DNA of 64,000 nt from Macrostomum hystrix (Eukaryota > Platyhelminthes > Macrostomidae). The notes beneath the pieces were generated by a model that was not told the origin of the DNA, did no database searches, and worked only from the letters and a program-made list of their open reading frames with translations. Below, in pieces: positions 11,044 through 26,000 of this stretch; the first letter of the stretch is position 1; every line of letters begins with the position of its first letter. The position numbers were made by a program, and so were the translations under genes. The stretch lies in NCBI GenBank assembly GCA_950097015.1, contig CATNEN010000001.1:12608001-12672000 (forward strand), in the 5' to 3' direction.

Positions 11044-14000
11044 GTCCTGTCTGTTCTCTCTGTCTGTCTCTCTGTCTGTCTGTCTGTCCTGGGTGTCTGT
11101 CTGTCTGTCTCTCTGTCCTGTCTGTCTGTCTGTCTTTCCTGGGTGTCTGTCGGTCTGTCTGTCCGTATGTTGTCTGTCTCGATTATCTTTATTCTTATAT
11201 CCTGTCTAAAGATGATCTCCTTCATTGAAATAAATATATCGAAAACTGTCAGACATTTAAAAAATCAGGAAACAAAAGTCTGTCAAGCTCTTTTTTGTCA
11301 AGCAAAAATGGAAAACTCAAATTGTCTTCTAATTGTCTCTAAAAAAGCTTTTAGCTGTTCCTGCTGTTTTGAGTTCAAACAAATTTTGTCTCCTTTTGAT
11401 AGCAGCAGCTAAAGATAATAACTCAGGGAAGTTAAAGTGTTTAGAAGGATGCCTTCCCACTTAAATCGGGTTAGTTGCAACGCGTCTAACGGTTTTTAGT
11501 TCGCGCCCAGCCAAGTGGAAATCCTTCAGCTCTCTTCCTGGGGGGTGCTCACTGAGAAGTGAGGTGTGAACAACTCACGCTAAACCACCAGGCCAACTCA
11601 AATTGTTGAGTGGGGGAATGGTCTGAGGGAGGGAAAGGCGACGGAAGAATGTATTTTTTTAGTTAAGTAAAACGGACGTTTTGGGAATCTAGAAGCTGGG
11701 TGGCTAGAATGACTGACACACTTGGTGTGTGTGTGCGCGTGTGTGTGTGTTTAAGCCTCAAGAATTTGGCCTAGATTTCTTCGCGGAACAAGAATCGAGA
11801 AAACACAAAACTTTCTTTTAGCGTCTCTACTGCCAGTTGAACTTGAAGAATGCATTCAAAGGCTGGCAATGAAAAGCCAGATTTAGAACAATGGCAGCTA
11901 TAAGCTTTGTCACTTGGCAATTGTTAGTTTTAAACTTGAGTGTACGTAGCTTTTACTCGTGATACTTTTCTGTCGTAGTTTTTTACTTGCTTATATTGTT
12001 ATTGGCGATGGCCCATCATTTGGTGACACTAGACCCGCAGCCAGCGAGGAGGCAGTCCTGCCCATTTCGCTGACTCCTGAGCACACACTCAACACAGGTG
12101 TGTACATCTGCCCTGACTTTCTCATCGCCAAGCAGTGTACACTCTCACTGTGCCTTGGAGGCTGGCCCTCCAAGGCGTCGATTGCACGACAAGCCCACAA
12201 GCCTTCTCTCCGCGGCTGCGCTCCAAATGAATGTGGCTTCGACACAGAATCGAGCTCAGGACCTCGAGGGACGTTCATCTGGGGCATTTTTTAGCATTTT
12301 TGTTTAGTTAACGCAGTCCCATAATACAGTTTATATTGTAATCAATGAAATCAGAGATTTCAGCAGAAAAAAACTCGACCCAACCTGTCAGTTGGCTCAA
12401 GTCAGTCAAGAAGCATAAAACAAGAGCTATGACTTCATCAATTAACCGAGTCTTTCTTATAGTTCACGCGAACAGCTATTGGCATCAATTAGGGCACGAC
12501 AGCTGCTGTTGTGAAAGTTAATTGGTGTCCAATGGCGGGTGTTTCTGAGGGACATAAATCTCTGATCGTTTGGTTGCTATGCCGGCAGATTGTGGGTCAA
12601 GCTTACCACCTCTAGAGAGAGCTTCACCTGTTCTAGAGAGAGTGGGTCAAAAAGCACCAAATTTTTTTTCAAAACAGACTAGCACCAGATTTGATCCAGG
12701 ATTATCAAACTAAGAAATACGAGTACTATCTCACACAAGCTAACCTAAATTTTAAAATCATGTTCTCTATAGAGAGAGAGAAAATGTTACCTGTTCTAGA
12801 CAGAAAATTTAACCTGCTCTACAGAGAGTTTTACCTGTTCTAGAGTCTGTTTTTCCTGTTCTAGAGAGAAAGTTTCACCCGTTCTAGAGTGAAAGTTTCA
12901 CCTGTTCTAGAGTGAGAGTTTCACCCGTTCTAGAGTGAGAGTTTCACCCGCTCTAGAGAAAAAGTTTCACCCGTTCTAGAGTGAGAGTTTCACCTGTTCT
13001 AGAGTGAGAGTTTCACCCGCTCTAGAGTGAGAGTTTCACCTGTTCTAGAGTGAGAGTTTCACCTGTTCTAGAGTGAGAGTTTCACCTGTTCTAGAGTGAG
13101 AGTTTCACCTGTTCTAGAGTGAGAGTTTCACCTGTTCTAGAGTGAGAGTTTCACCCGTTCTAGAGTGAGAGTTTCACCTGTTCTAGAGTGAGAGTTTCAC
13201 CTGTTCTAGAGTGAGAGTTTCACCTGTTCTAGAGTGAGAGTTTCACCTGTTCTAGAGTGAGAGTTTCCCCTGTTCTAGAGTGAGAGTTTCACCTGTTCTA
13301 GAGTGAGAGTTTCACCTGTTCTAGAGTGAGAGTTTCACCCGTTCTAGAGTGAGAGTTTCCCCTGTTCTAGAGTGAGAGTTTCACCTGTTCTAGAGTGAGA
13401 GTTTCACCTGTTCTAGAGTGAGAGTTTCACCCGTTCTAGAGTGAGAGTTTCACCTGTTCTAGAGTGAGAGTTTCACCTGTTCTAGGGAATGAGTTTCACC
13501 TGTTCTAGAGAGAGAGTTTCAACTGTTCTAGAGTGAGAGTTTCACCTGTTCTAGAGTGAGAGTTTCACCTGTTCTAGAGTGAGAGTTTCACCTGTTCTAG
13601 AGTGAGAGTTTCACCTGTTCTAGGGAATGAGTTTTACCTGTTCTAGAGAGTGAGTTTTACCTGTTCTAGAGTGAGAGTTTCACCTGTTCTAGAGTGAGAG
13701 TTTTACCTGTTATAGAGGGAATCAGCCTCACTTGTTCGAGTGAGAGCTGGAGTAACTCATTTTCAGCTTTTTCTATTCTCAATTCTTGCAAACATTTATT
13801 AATCATTAATATTATAATAATTTATGAGCTGCTACTCTATCTGTGCCAGAAACAAGACCCCGGCCCTGTCTTTCCCTCTCTGTCAGGAAATATTTTCTGC
13901 ATAATTTATCGCCGATTGGTTAAGCAACTTGGTGTGAGTCTCCATTTTCTATACCGTAGTCCATTTTTTTGCGAGCGATATATGTAAAAGAAAACAGCAG

Positions 14001-17000
14001 CGGCAGCAGCAGCAGCAATGCAATGTCATAACTTATGCTCAACACGTCCACTTGTCTGTTCTGCTGGCGCAATTTTAGTTGCGGAAAAGCTGAGAATACC
14101 CCCCCCAAAAAAACTAGAGACACCCGCTTGCCAGATCTTCGTAGTACATTGTACCAGGCTTTTCTACGGCTGAGAAATTTGTGTCATGGCTTATAATTAC
14201 CATACTTATTACCATAATTACTTTGACTCATACTAGACATGAGATAGTGTGAGGTTGAGTAGGGTGGAGCTTTGAGATTTGAGAGTAGGGTAGAGTGCGA
14301 GAACTCTCTCTCTAGAACAGGTGAAACTCTCTCTCTAGAACAGGTGAAACTCTCACTCTAGAACAGGTAAAACTCACTCTCTAGAACAGGTGAAACTCTC
14401 ACTCTAGAACAGGTGAAACTCTCTCTAGAACAGGTGAAACTCTCTCTCTAGAACAGGTGAAACTCTCACTCTAGAACAGGTGAAACTCTCTCTAGAACAG
14501 GTGAAACTCTCTCTCTAGAACAGGTGAAACTCTCTCTCTAGAACAGGTGAAACTCACTCTCTAGAACGGGTGAAACTCTCACTCTAGAACAGGTGAAACT
14601 CTCTCTCTAGAACAGGTGAAACTCTCACTCTAGAACAGGTGAAACTCTCTCTAGAACAGGTGAAACTCTCTCTCTAGAACAGGTGAAACTCACTCTCTAG
14701 AACAGGTGAAACTCTCACTCTAGAACAGGTGAAACTCTTCCAATAACAGGTGAAACTCTCTCTTTAGAACACTTAAAACTCTCTCTCTAGAACAGTTAAA
14801 ACTCTCTCTCTAGAACAGGTGGAACACTCTCTAGAACAGCTGAAACACTCCCAAGAACAGGTGAAACACTCTCTAGAACAGCTGAAACACTCCCAAGAAC
14901 AGGTGAAACACTCTCTAGAACAGCTGAAACACTCTCTAGAACAGGTGAAACACTCCCGAAAACAGGTGAAACACTCTCTAGAACAGGTGAAACACTCTCT
15001 AGAACAGGTAAAACACTCCCAAGAACAGGTGAAACTCTCCCAAGAACAGGTGAAACACTCTCTAGAACAGGTGAAACTCTCACAAGAACAGGTGAAACAC
15101 TCTCTAGAACAGGTGAAACACTCTCTAGAACAGGTGAAACTCTCACAAGAACAGGTGAAACACTCTCTAGAACAGGTGAAACTCTCTCTAGAACAGGTTA
15201 AGCAGTCTTTAGAACAGATTAGACTCTCTGTAGAACGGATGTTACAGTCTGTTTAACACCTCTACTTATCCCACTATAAGAATATTTTTATTGATCATTA
15301 ACAAAAACTATAACTAAAAAATTGGTAGGTGATAAAACATTGAACCTGGCCCTAGCTATGCAGTAAATCACAACACTCAAACATTCACACAAGCTTCACC
15401 GCCAAAGACAGTAATCGAGAGATCAAAGAGAGAAAAGTAGAACGGGTCAGTGACTTGAGCACACCATATGAGTAGTCTATTTGACAGTCTATCAGCCCCT
15501 ATAACTTATACCACTAATCAATATTTAACAATGATGAGTGTCTTGGCTATAACAGATTCACTGCTGGATAAAATATCTGGGGGAAAAAGCGATAAAGCCG
15601 ATTGTTCAACGAACGCTGACTTTTTTGTTGACCCAACTGCTCAGATACAACAATGGCAATTGTACTTTTTCAACGATGCGTTAAATACTCAGTATCGGAC
15701 ATTGAATAGACTTCTTTTAAACTAAAAAAATGGTAGCTTGAATGGAGAATGATAGCTCAAACTGACCATAAACTATACTCAAATCTAACCATAAACCGTA
15801 CTGAAATTTCATACTAAACTGTACTCAAATCTCACCCTAAACTGTACTCAAATCTCACCCTAAACTGTACTTAAATCTCATAAAAAACCGTACTCCAATC
15901 TCACCCTTAACTGTACTCAAATCTAATCCTAATTTTTACTAAAATCACACACTAAGTTTTAATCTTAGAACATTTCAATTCAAATTTCAAATTACACTCT
16001 AAAACTGTACTCAAATCTCATACTAAACTGCACTCAAATCTCACACTAAACTGTACCCAAATCTCATACTAAAATGTACTCAAATCTCATACTAAACTGT
16101 ACTCAAATCTCATACTAAACTGTACTCAAATCTCGCACTAAACTGTACTCAAATCTCGCACTAAACTGTACTCAAATCTCAGACTAAAATGTACTCAAAT
16201 CTCATACTAAACTGCACTCAAATCTCACACTAAACTGTACTCAAATCTCATACTAAAATGTACTCAAATCTCATACTAAACTGTACTCAAATCTCATACT
16301 AAACTGTACTCAAATCTCGCACTAAACTGTACTCAAATCTCGCACTAAACTGTACTCAAATCTCACACTAAACTGTACTCAAATCTCAGACTAAAATGTA
16401 CTCAAATCTCATACTAAACTGTACTCAAATCTCATACTAAACTGTACTCAAATCTCATACTAAAATGTACTCAAATCTCATACTAAACTGTACTCAAATC
16501 TCATACTAAACTGTACTCAAATCTCGCACTAAACTGTACTCAAATCTCGCACTAAAATGTACTCAAATCTCATACTAAACTGCACTTAAATCTCACACTA
16601 AACTGTACTCAAATCTCAGACTAAAATGTACTCAAATCTCATACTAAACTGTACTCAAATCTCACACTAAACTGTACTCAAATATCATACTAAAATGTAC
16701 TCAAATCTCATACTAAACTGTACTCAAATCTCATACTAAACTGTACTCAAATCTCACACTAAACTGTACTCAAATCTCTTACTAAACTGTACTCAAATCT
16801 CACACTAAACTGTACTCAAATCTCAGACTAAAATGTACTCAAATCGCATACTAAACTGTACTCAAATCTCACACTAAACTGTACTCAAATCTTTCTCCAC
16901 TCACCCTGAGCAAACTTGGACGCCATCAGCAGCGACACCAGAGCAGCGCCGAAGCCGTGGCCCATCAGGGTCAGGTTGGTCGGGTCGCCGCCAAACTGGG

Positions 17001-20000
17001 CGACGTTGACGTGCACCCATTGGACAGCGTCCCGGAGATCCATCAGAGCGTAGTTGCCCTTGGCTGCTCCGTTCTCGGTGGCGAAAAAGCCTTTTCATTT
17101 TTTGGGTTTGTTTTCGTAAAACATTTATATTATTATAGAGAATGTACTTTAACGACATGTTTGACCGCCATGACTCAAAACTGACTTCCTGACCCATTAA
17201 CTGAATTCCTGACCCAGAACTAAATTCCCGACCCAGAACTGACTTCCTCCTGAGCAAAAACTGAATTCCTGACCCAGAACTAAATTCCCGACCCAGAACT
17301 GAATTCCTGACCCAAAACTGAATTCCTGACCCAAAACTGAATTCCTGACCCAGAACTGAATTCCTGACCCAAAACTGAATTCCTGACCCAGAACTGAATT
17401 CCTGACCCAGAACTGAATTCCTGACCCAGAACTGAATTCCTGACCCAGAACTGAATTCCTGACCCAGAACTGACTTCCTCACCCAGAACTGAATTCCTGA
17501 CCCAAAACTGAATTCCTGACCCAGAACTGAATTCCTGACCCAGAACTGAATTCCTGACCCAGAACTGACTTCCTCACCCAGAACTGACTTCCTGACCCAT
17601 TAACTGAATTCCTGACCCAGAACTGAATTCCTGATCCATTAACTGAATTCCTGACCCAGAACTGACTTCCTCACCCAGAACTGACTTCCTGACCCATTAA
17701 CTGAATTCCTGACCCAGAACTGAATTCCTGACCCAAAACTGAATTCCTGACCCAGAACTGAATACCTGACCCAGAACTGAATTCCTGACCCAGAACTGAA
17801 TACCTGACCCAGAACTGAATTCCTGACCCATTAACTGAGTTCCTGACCCAGAACTAAATTCCTGACCCATTAACTGAATTCCTGACCCAAAACTGAATTC
17901 CTGACCCAGAACTGAATTCCTGACCCAAAACTGAATTCCTGACCCATTAACTGAATTCCTGACCCAGAACTGAATACCTGACCAAGCTGAGCCACACAGC
18001 AACTCACCCAGAGTGCCCACTCGGTAGTTGATTGTTACGGCAACCAGCTGGTTGAAGCTGGCAAACACGCTGAGATCGTAGGCGTTGCCCGTGCCCCATT
18101 CGTAGCTCTCGCCGTGAACAAAAATCACAACCGGCAGAGGAGGGCCCTGATTGGCTCCAGGCTCTGTTTGAAAAAAAAGTGGATTATCATAAAAGTACAT
18201 TTGATAAGGTACTTATTTTTGAAAAAAACATAATTTAATTCTCTTTTTAATATTAAAAAGGTTTTTATAGTAGTTTATTTCAGGAAACTACAATGTAAAA
18301 ATGAATCATATATCCTTCGTCAGAGCGTCATTCAGACAGAAATTCTACCTGTTAGACAAGCAGTCCTACCTTTTTACATCGGTAATCAAGTGTTTTAGAT
18401 GTGAAATTCTACCTGATACATCGGTAATCGTGCTTGATTAGGAATCCTACCTTCTAGATCAATAATCTTAAATGTCAGATCGGTAATCCTACCTGTTAGA
18501 TCAGTAATCCTACATGTAAGATCAGTAATCCTACATGTAAGATCAGTAATCCTACATGTTAGATCGGTAATCCTACCTGTTAGATCGGTAATCCTACATG
18601 TCAGATCGGTAATCCTACATGTCAGATCGGTAATCCTACCTGTTAGATCGGTAATCCTACATGTCAGATCGGTAATCCTACCTGTTAGATCGGTAATCCT
18701 ACCTGTTAGATCGGTAATCCTACCTGTTAGATCGGTAATCCTACATGTCAGATCGGTAATCCTACATGTCAGATCGGTAATCCTACCTGTTAGATCGGTA
18801 ATCCTACCTGTCAGATCAGTAATCCTACATGTAAGATCGGTAATCCTACATGTTAGATCGGTAATCCTACATGTTAGATCGGTAATCCTACATGTAAGAT
18901 CAGTAATCCTACCTGTTAGATCGGTAATCCTACATGTTAGATCATTAATCCTACCTGTTAGATCGGTAATTCTACCTGTTAGATCAGTAATCCTACATGT
19001 TAGATCGGTAATCCTACCTGTTAGATCGGTAATCCTACATGTTAGATCGGTAATCCTACATGTAAGATCAGTAATCCTACCTGTTAGATCGGTAATCCTA
19101 CATGTTAGATCGGTAATCCTACATGTTAGATCGGTAATCCTACCTGTTAGATCGGTAATCCTACATGTTAGATCGGTAATCCTACCTGTCAGATCGGTAA
19201 TCCTACCTGTTAGTTCGGTAATCAGGTAGATAGTAAGTTATGTGGAATCAATATAAATCTAAATTTGTCATAAGAGAATGCACAAACAACAGAAAGGAAG
19301 TAATGTGAATTTCTCAGAGTAGCAGTTTAAAATTAGAAATTTCTTCTGTTTGTCCGTTAATTTTGTCGACCTAAACAGCAGGGTAGGAAACCAAAATAAA
19401 GGAAAAGGAAACAAGACAATAGCCGATGAAGACCCTTTAGGAAACCCGCCCTTTCCCCTAGCAACAAAGGTTGGAAGATCGTCAGGAAATGAATAATCAG
19501 GAAACGGCATTACAATCTTTCTTCCAGTAGATCAGAGAAAGCAGCAGGAGGTACTGTCCCATAGCCGTCCCCAAGTATTTCAAGAAAACTGAATCACTAT
19601 AGCAATTTTACCTCCGATCAAGTCTGCGTCCCGATGACACACACACAATGTGTCCAGTCGAGTGACAAAATAATGAGTACAAGATAATGATGTAGGCGTC
19701 AAGTTGGATTGAAAGTAGAAGAGAAATTTGTCTACGTCTAGTCTGCGTGTCTAAGATAAACTTTACTTTTTAAAGGTAAACGGCGAGAGTAACTATTAAT
19801 TTGTCTACAATAGTTAGATGACTCGTCATCTAAAAAGTACTTATTCTTTGCAACGAAATTCTTAATATGGCAGATGTTATACGGGCTAGGGAATAAGTTT
19901 AGTATCAGATTCGCATCGCTTGGGTTCTGGTCAAAGCCAATTTTAGGACCGCCTCGAGGTCTAGTCAAGATGAGGAAGGAGATTTAAAATAGAGAAGGGG

Positions 20001-23000
20001 CAAGTGAAACAGCACGGCAACAAATATAATTGAGCCTTTGTGCGTTTCTACGGGGCAGTTGAGCAGATGCGAACTGGGAGACTGGCTGCCTAATTAGATG
20101 GGGCGATGAAGAGAATGGCTACAGATGAGAGACTGCGAAACTCAAGAATTAGTTAGCCGAAAATGATGGCACCGCTAAAAGAAACTGATACTGCTCAAGA
20201 ATAAATTTGTCAAGACTGGCAATGCTCAGGAAACTGCTCAATAAGGAAACTGCTCGATTTGGAAACTGCTCAATAAGGAAACTGCTCAATAAGGAAACTG
20301 CTCGATTTGGAAACTGCTCAATAAGGAAACTGCTCAATATGGAAACTGCTTAATTTAGAAACTGCTCAATAAGGAAACTGTTCAGTAAGGAAACTACTCA
20401 ACATGGAAACTGCTCAAGAATGACATTACTCAAGTTGGAAACTGCTCAAGAATGACATTAATCAAGTTGGAAACTGCTCAAGAATGGTATTAATCAAGTT
20501 GGAAACTGCTCAAGAATGACATTACTCAAGTTGGAAACTGCTCAAGAATGACATTAATCAAGTTGGAAACTGCTCAAGAATGACATTAATCAAGTTGGAA
20601 ACTGCTCAAGAATGACATTACTCAAGTTGGAAACTGCTCAAGAATGGTATTAATCAAGTTGGAAACTGCTCAAGAATGACATTACTCAAGTTGGAAACTG
20701 CTCAAGAATGACATTACTCAAGTTGGAAACTGCTCAAGAATGGTATTAATCAAGTTGGAAACTGCTCAAGAATGACATTACTCAAGTTGGAAACTGCTCA
20801 AGAATGACATTACTCAAGTTGGAAACTGCTCAAGAATGACATTACTCAAGTTGGAAACTGCTCAAGAATGACATTACTCAAGTTGGAAACTGCTCAAGAA
20901 TGACATTACTCAAGTTGGAAACTGCTCAGGAATGACATTACTCAAGTTGGAAACTGCTCAAAAACAGCATTAAGTTGAATGCTGCTTGAGTATGGTGGTG
21001 TTATTAAACTAAATTTTCAGGCCCTGAATACATCACAGAACTGTCCGACACCCATTTTGTAGCATGTATGAAGAAATGAAGAAAAATATTGAAATATTAA
21101 AAAACTGCTTATTTGAAATTTTTTTCAACACGCAGTAATTCTAAGAACTAGCTTGAATTTAAATTTACGGTTCGCCTCATACGATATATTTTATAGATTT
21201 TATAATTGGAGAAAATAACTTGAAAAGGATGTGGACGTGAACATTTAAAGTGAAAATGCAAGACAGATACCAAGTAAAGTACAAAGTTTACGAGCAAATC
21301 TAAACTGCAGAATGCTGATGCAAACGAGGCTACCGTTTTGTTTGTAATTAACAATGAGAAAAAATTAAAACAGATTGAAAATTGTGAGGAAAACAATACG
21401 ATTTAAATAAAAAAATAAATAGTACAATTATTTTGAAACGAATTGAATATGAGAATATTTTATGTACAGAAGATATAGATAGGAGATTAAAATGTCTAAA
21501 CTTTCAACATGAAAGGTTTAATATTAATAGTCTTAGGGGGGTCTGTAGCCTACGGTCAAAGACCCCTAGAGGGAGGTCAGTAGCCTACGGTCAAAGACCC
21601 CTAGAGGGAGGTCAGTAGCCTACGTTCAAAGACCCCTAGAGGGAGGTCAGTAGCCTACGGTCAAAGACCCCTAGAGGGAGGTCAGTAGCCTACGGTCAAA
21701 GACCCCTAGAGGGAGGTCAGTAGCCTACGGTCAAAGACCCCTAGAGGGAGGTCAGTAGCCTACGGTCAAAGACCCCTAGAGGGAGGTCAGTAGCCTACGG
21801 TCAAAGACCCCTAGAGGGAGGTCAGTAGCCTACGGTCAACGACCCCTAGAGGGAGGTCAGTAGCCTACGGTCTACTCGTATTAACCCACGGTCAAAAGAC
21901 CCATAGGCGGTTAGTAACCCACGAAGAACTGTAGGGGAGGTCACTAGCCTACGGTCAAACTAACCCAGAGTTCACTAGCCCCCTGTAAAGTCCTGCTGTC
22001 GTCCACAGACAATTTGCATTTCAATCCTTAATTCAGTTAGCAACCAGGTGGTACCGGGTGAAAATCGGCCAAAGGTTTGGCAAGTTTGTGCCGCACAAAA
22101 AATGAAGCAATAACTTCGGCCACGTGTTCAGGATGATCCTCGTGAACAGCGTGGCCGGATCTAGGCAGAACCTGCATCTGGAATTTGCCCTGCATCTGGC
22201 CAACGGTGAGTTCGCGATCGAGTCGGTCTACACCGGCTAGTAGGAGTAATTTTGCTGCCGGAGCTTCAAGAAATTTGCGCGACATGCCAACGAACCAGTC
22301 GGACCAGAAGGTCTCGGTGCGGCCCAGATCGATGCGCCAAGTGAAATGCCGCTTATTTGGATCAACCTGTTGGGGGGACCGATAGCCTGGCCAATCAGGC
22401 GATGATCCAGCAGCAGCTGTTGTAGGCGGTAAAGGCGGCTTGTTTGATCTAGCATTCAACAACGCCGGACCACGTAGCGCCAGATTTGGCAGCCGAGAAG
22501 GCTGACCTTCTGCTGTCTCCTCATCTTCTTCTGGTTCTTCGCTGATGGCGGAACCGATGATTCCATGCCTAGCTGGTGCCGGCTTCGTATGAAGCTCCTG
22601 CGAAGGCTCTGGAGAACACTGCTGATCAGAGTCCGGGCTAACCAGTTTGAGATGGCCAGGAAAGCTAACCCGAGACGATTCAAGATTGCGGACGGTGCCA
22701 GATCGGTGGCACCACTGGATGGCTACTGGCAAGCTGGGGAACCTGCTAGGCCGGCTAGCCAAGAAACCACGCATGCTGCTGAGAGCCTCCATGGCCGAGC
22801 CTTCCACAACGTCGATAACAACAAGAGCGCTGACTGGCAATGGGCTAAGATTGCCGTGAGCCAGATGGGTGGCAATGGCGCCGCCCATGCTGTGACCAAT
22901 CAGGACAAGGCTGGCCGGAGGATTCGCAGCGAAAGCCGGAGTCTCAAGCAGGCAGCCAAGGACAGATGCGGCATCGTTGGCTAGAGTGTCGATGGAGAAA

Positions 23001-26000
23001 TCGTCGTCCTGCTGACGATCGTCCAATTGAGTATCGCCGTGACCTCGAATATCAACGGCAACACAACGGCAGACAGTTTTAGTGACCAGACTGGAACACA
23101 TGGCGGCCCAGGACAATCCGGAGAAGCCGCCGCCATGCAGAAGGAACAGAAGCGGAACCGCCTCAGCTGATACAGACGAGCTGCAGTTGTTGACATGTGC
23201 GACGTCAGACTCCTTGACGTAGTAGCAGAAGGAGCCGCCGCCGCCTGGTCGGTCTATTTTAGCAACCTCTCGCCTGTCAAAGTAGGTATCCCATGGCAAC
23301 GGGTCAAAGCAGGGCGGCTGACCACCCGCGTGAGGCGAGGTTGGAGATGAGGCAGTCGATGACGCTCTAGGCGGTAACGGGGCCTTGTTTGGAAGGCCGC
23401 GCATCGGTTTCATAGTTTTTCTACCGTCTGCTGCCAGTTGCTCGATAGGTTAAATTTTTTTTATTTTTTTATTTAAAAACGTTGGGATTTTGCTGGAAGG
23501 AATACAATGTCCTAGGTGAACTTTCAGAATTCTTACATCTTCGCTGTCACATAGACTTCAATAAAAAATAGACTCCCAGAACCTACCTTTTCAGGTTCTC
23601 AATTCAAACTCCACTCTTCTAGAATCTCACTCCTGAATGAACTTTCTTAGAATCTCACTCCTGAATCTACTTTCTTAGAATCTCACTCCTGAATGAACTT
23701 TCTTAGAATCTCACTCCTGAATCTACTTTCTTAGAATCTCACTCCTGAATCTATTGTCCTAAAGTCTCACTCATAGATCAACTGCCATAGAACCTTACCC
23801 CTAGATCTACTGTCCTATAATCTCACCCCTATATCTAAACGTTCCTAGAATCTCACCCCTTAGCCCTAGATCTACTCTCCTAGAATCTCACCCCTTAGCC
23901 CTAGATCTACTGTCCTAGAATCTCACCCCTAGATCTACTGTCCTATATTCTAACCCCTAGATCAATTGTCCTAGAATCTCACCCCTAGATCTACTGTCCT
24001 AGAATCTCACCCCTAGATCTACTGTCCTATATTCTAACCCCTAGATCAATTGTCCTAGAATCTCACCCCTAGATCTACTGTCCTAGAATCTCACCCCTAG
24101 ATCTACTGTCCTAGAATTTCACCCTTAGATCTACTGTCCTAGAATCTCACCCCTAGATCTACTGTCCTATACTTGCCGTGCCTAAATTTTTAATGGCCTT
24201 TTTATCAATCTCAGACGATAATACAGCACATATAATAAACAGTACCTAATTCATACAGTCTATAAATTATTATTACTCTAGACATATAAAAATAGGCAAA
24301 AAGCTGAAACCAAATTATCGTTTCTAAACTGATAAGCTAAGCCATTAACTTTGGCGGCGAAATTTAAAATCCCAAAAGGCATACACACTCTCAGAAAGTC
24401 AATAATCAACATTAAGTTTTTCTCGAAGAAATTATTAAAAATAACCCGCTCAAGCTTAGGGAGAGATTTTTTATTGAGATTTTTTCCCTAAACAATTGCT
24501 GATATAATGATTGGTAGTCAGTATAACCAGTAACACTAGAGCATATACATATTTTATAGATATGAGCAAGAATTCGATGAGTTCTTGTTCCACTCCTCAT
24601 TCTCAGTCGATCTTCATCAATAGTTGCGTGGCAAGTAGTGGCAGGAGGGGGTTGGCGATAGGGAGGCTGGGCACTTTATCGCATCTGACAGACTTGAAAA
24701 CGCAATGGGAATTAAGGGGAGAAATTTCCCCCTTATGAATTAGTCTTTCCTTTTTTCTCTCTACCCCAGTCCCTTTGCGCTCTTCAGTCTCTAGTTATCG
24801 AGTCTCTCTCTCTAGGGTTGCCGAGGCCACTGGATTGAGTAAAGTGAGTCACTGGCTGTGTTTCTTAGAATTGGTTCTGCTTTTTTATTTCATCATGCTT
24901 CTAAAAGAGAGTCTGGTTTTGGCAGCCAAGTCAGTTGCAGAAGCATCGTCTAAGAGGGCCTTGGTAACTCATTTAGTCGAATACGAAATAAAAAATTGAA
25001 AGCATAAAATATCGTGTATTCCGATGGGTAAACGGCGCGAGTAACTATGCCTAACTACACGCCTCGTCATCTAATTAGTAAAGCCAAAAATATTGAACAA
25101 AACAAAAGCTTTCTCGAAGCCAAACACGAAACAGGTTAATCTATATAATGTAAGGCTAGGGTTTGGTCACAAGGTTTATTTAGATTTTACATTTTCCGCT
25201 TGCTCAACTGAATATTGATTGATTGATACATGGAGGTGATTGGGTTCAGTAGATGAAAGTTCTACGATTTAAACATTTTTACTGAATTTTTACTTTTTTC
25301 ATCTATGAGCACATAGACAGAGAACAAGCTCTACTGCTGGTTACTAAAGATGCAGAAACTAAAATAACAATGAGCCTTAAAATGAAGGCGAAGATGAGAG
25401 AATGCAGTATATGAGCTAAAAATAATGTAAGTAGGACAGATGGGTCTGTCTTACTCGTAGATGTCAATCTAGACCAGGGGTAGGCAAACTTATTTGCTGG
25501 CGGGCCAAAGAGAGAACCTAAAAGACGACAGCGGGCCGCATTGACTGTATAAATATGAGATAGTGGAGAGATGAGACATGAGAGAGATGAGACACGGGAG
25601 AGATAAGACAGGGAAGATATTAGACACGGGAGAGATTAGACACGGGAGAGATTAGACACGGGAGAGATGAGACACGGGAGAGATGAGACACGGGAGAGAT
25701 GAGACACGGGAGAGATTAGACACGGGAGAGATTAGACACGGGAGAGATTAGACACGGGAGAAATTAGACACGGGAGAGATGAGACACGGGAGAGATTAGA
25801 CACGGGAGAGATTAGACACGGGAGAGATTAGACACGGGAGAAATTAGACACGGGAGAGATTAGACACGGGAGAGATTAGACATGGGTGAAATTAGACACG
25901 GGAGAGATGAGACACGGGAGAGATGAGACACGGGAGAGATTAGACACGGGAGAAATTAGACACGGGAGAGATTAGACACGGGAGAGATTAGACACGGGAG

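Noticed and set aside
10410-11412. Long cysteine/serine-rich and Asp/Arg/Gln-rich open frames
   Set aside because: They follow directly from the CTGT tetranucleotide tract.
11460-11610. Possible third tRNA-like element on the minus strand
   Set aside because: An A-box-like stretch (TGGCCTGGTGGTTTAGCG) is visible, but the B box is poor and no second copy was found in the window.
15468-15725. 85-codon open frame in neuroligin intron 3
   Set aside because: No recognisable domain, no splice or homology support.
21537-21872. CRISPR-like array appearance of regular repeats
   Set aside because: This is a eukaryotic genome and the units are contiguous with no unique spacers.
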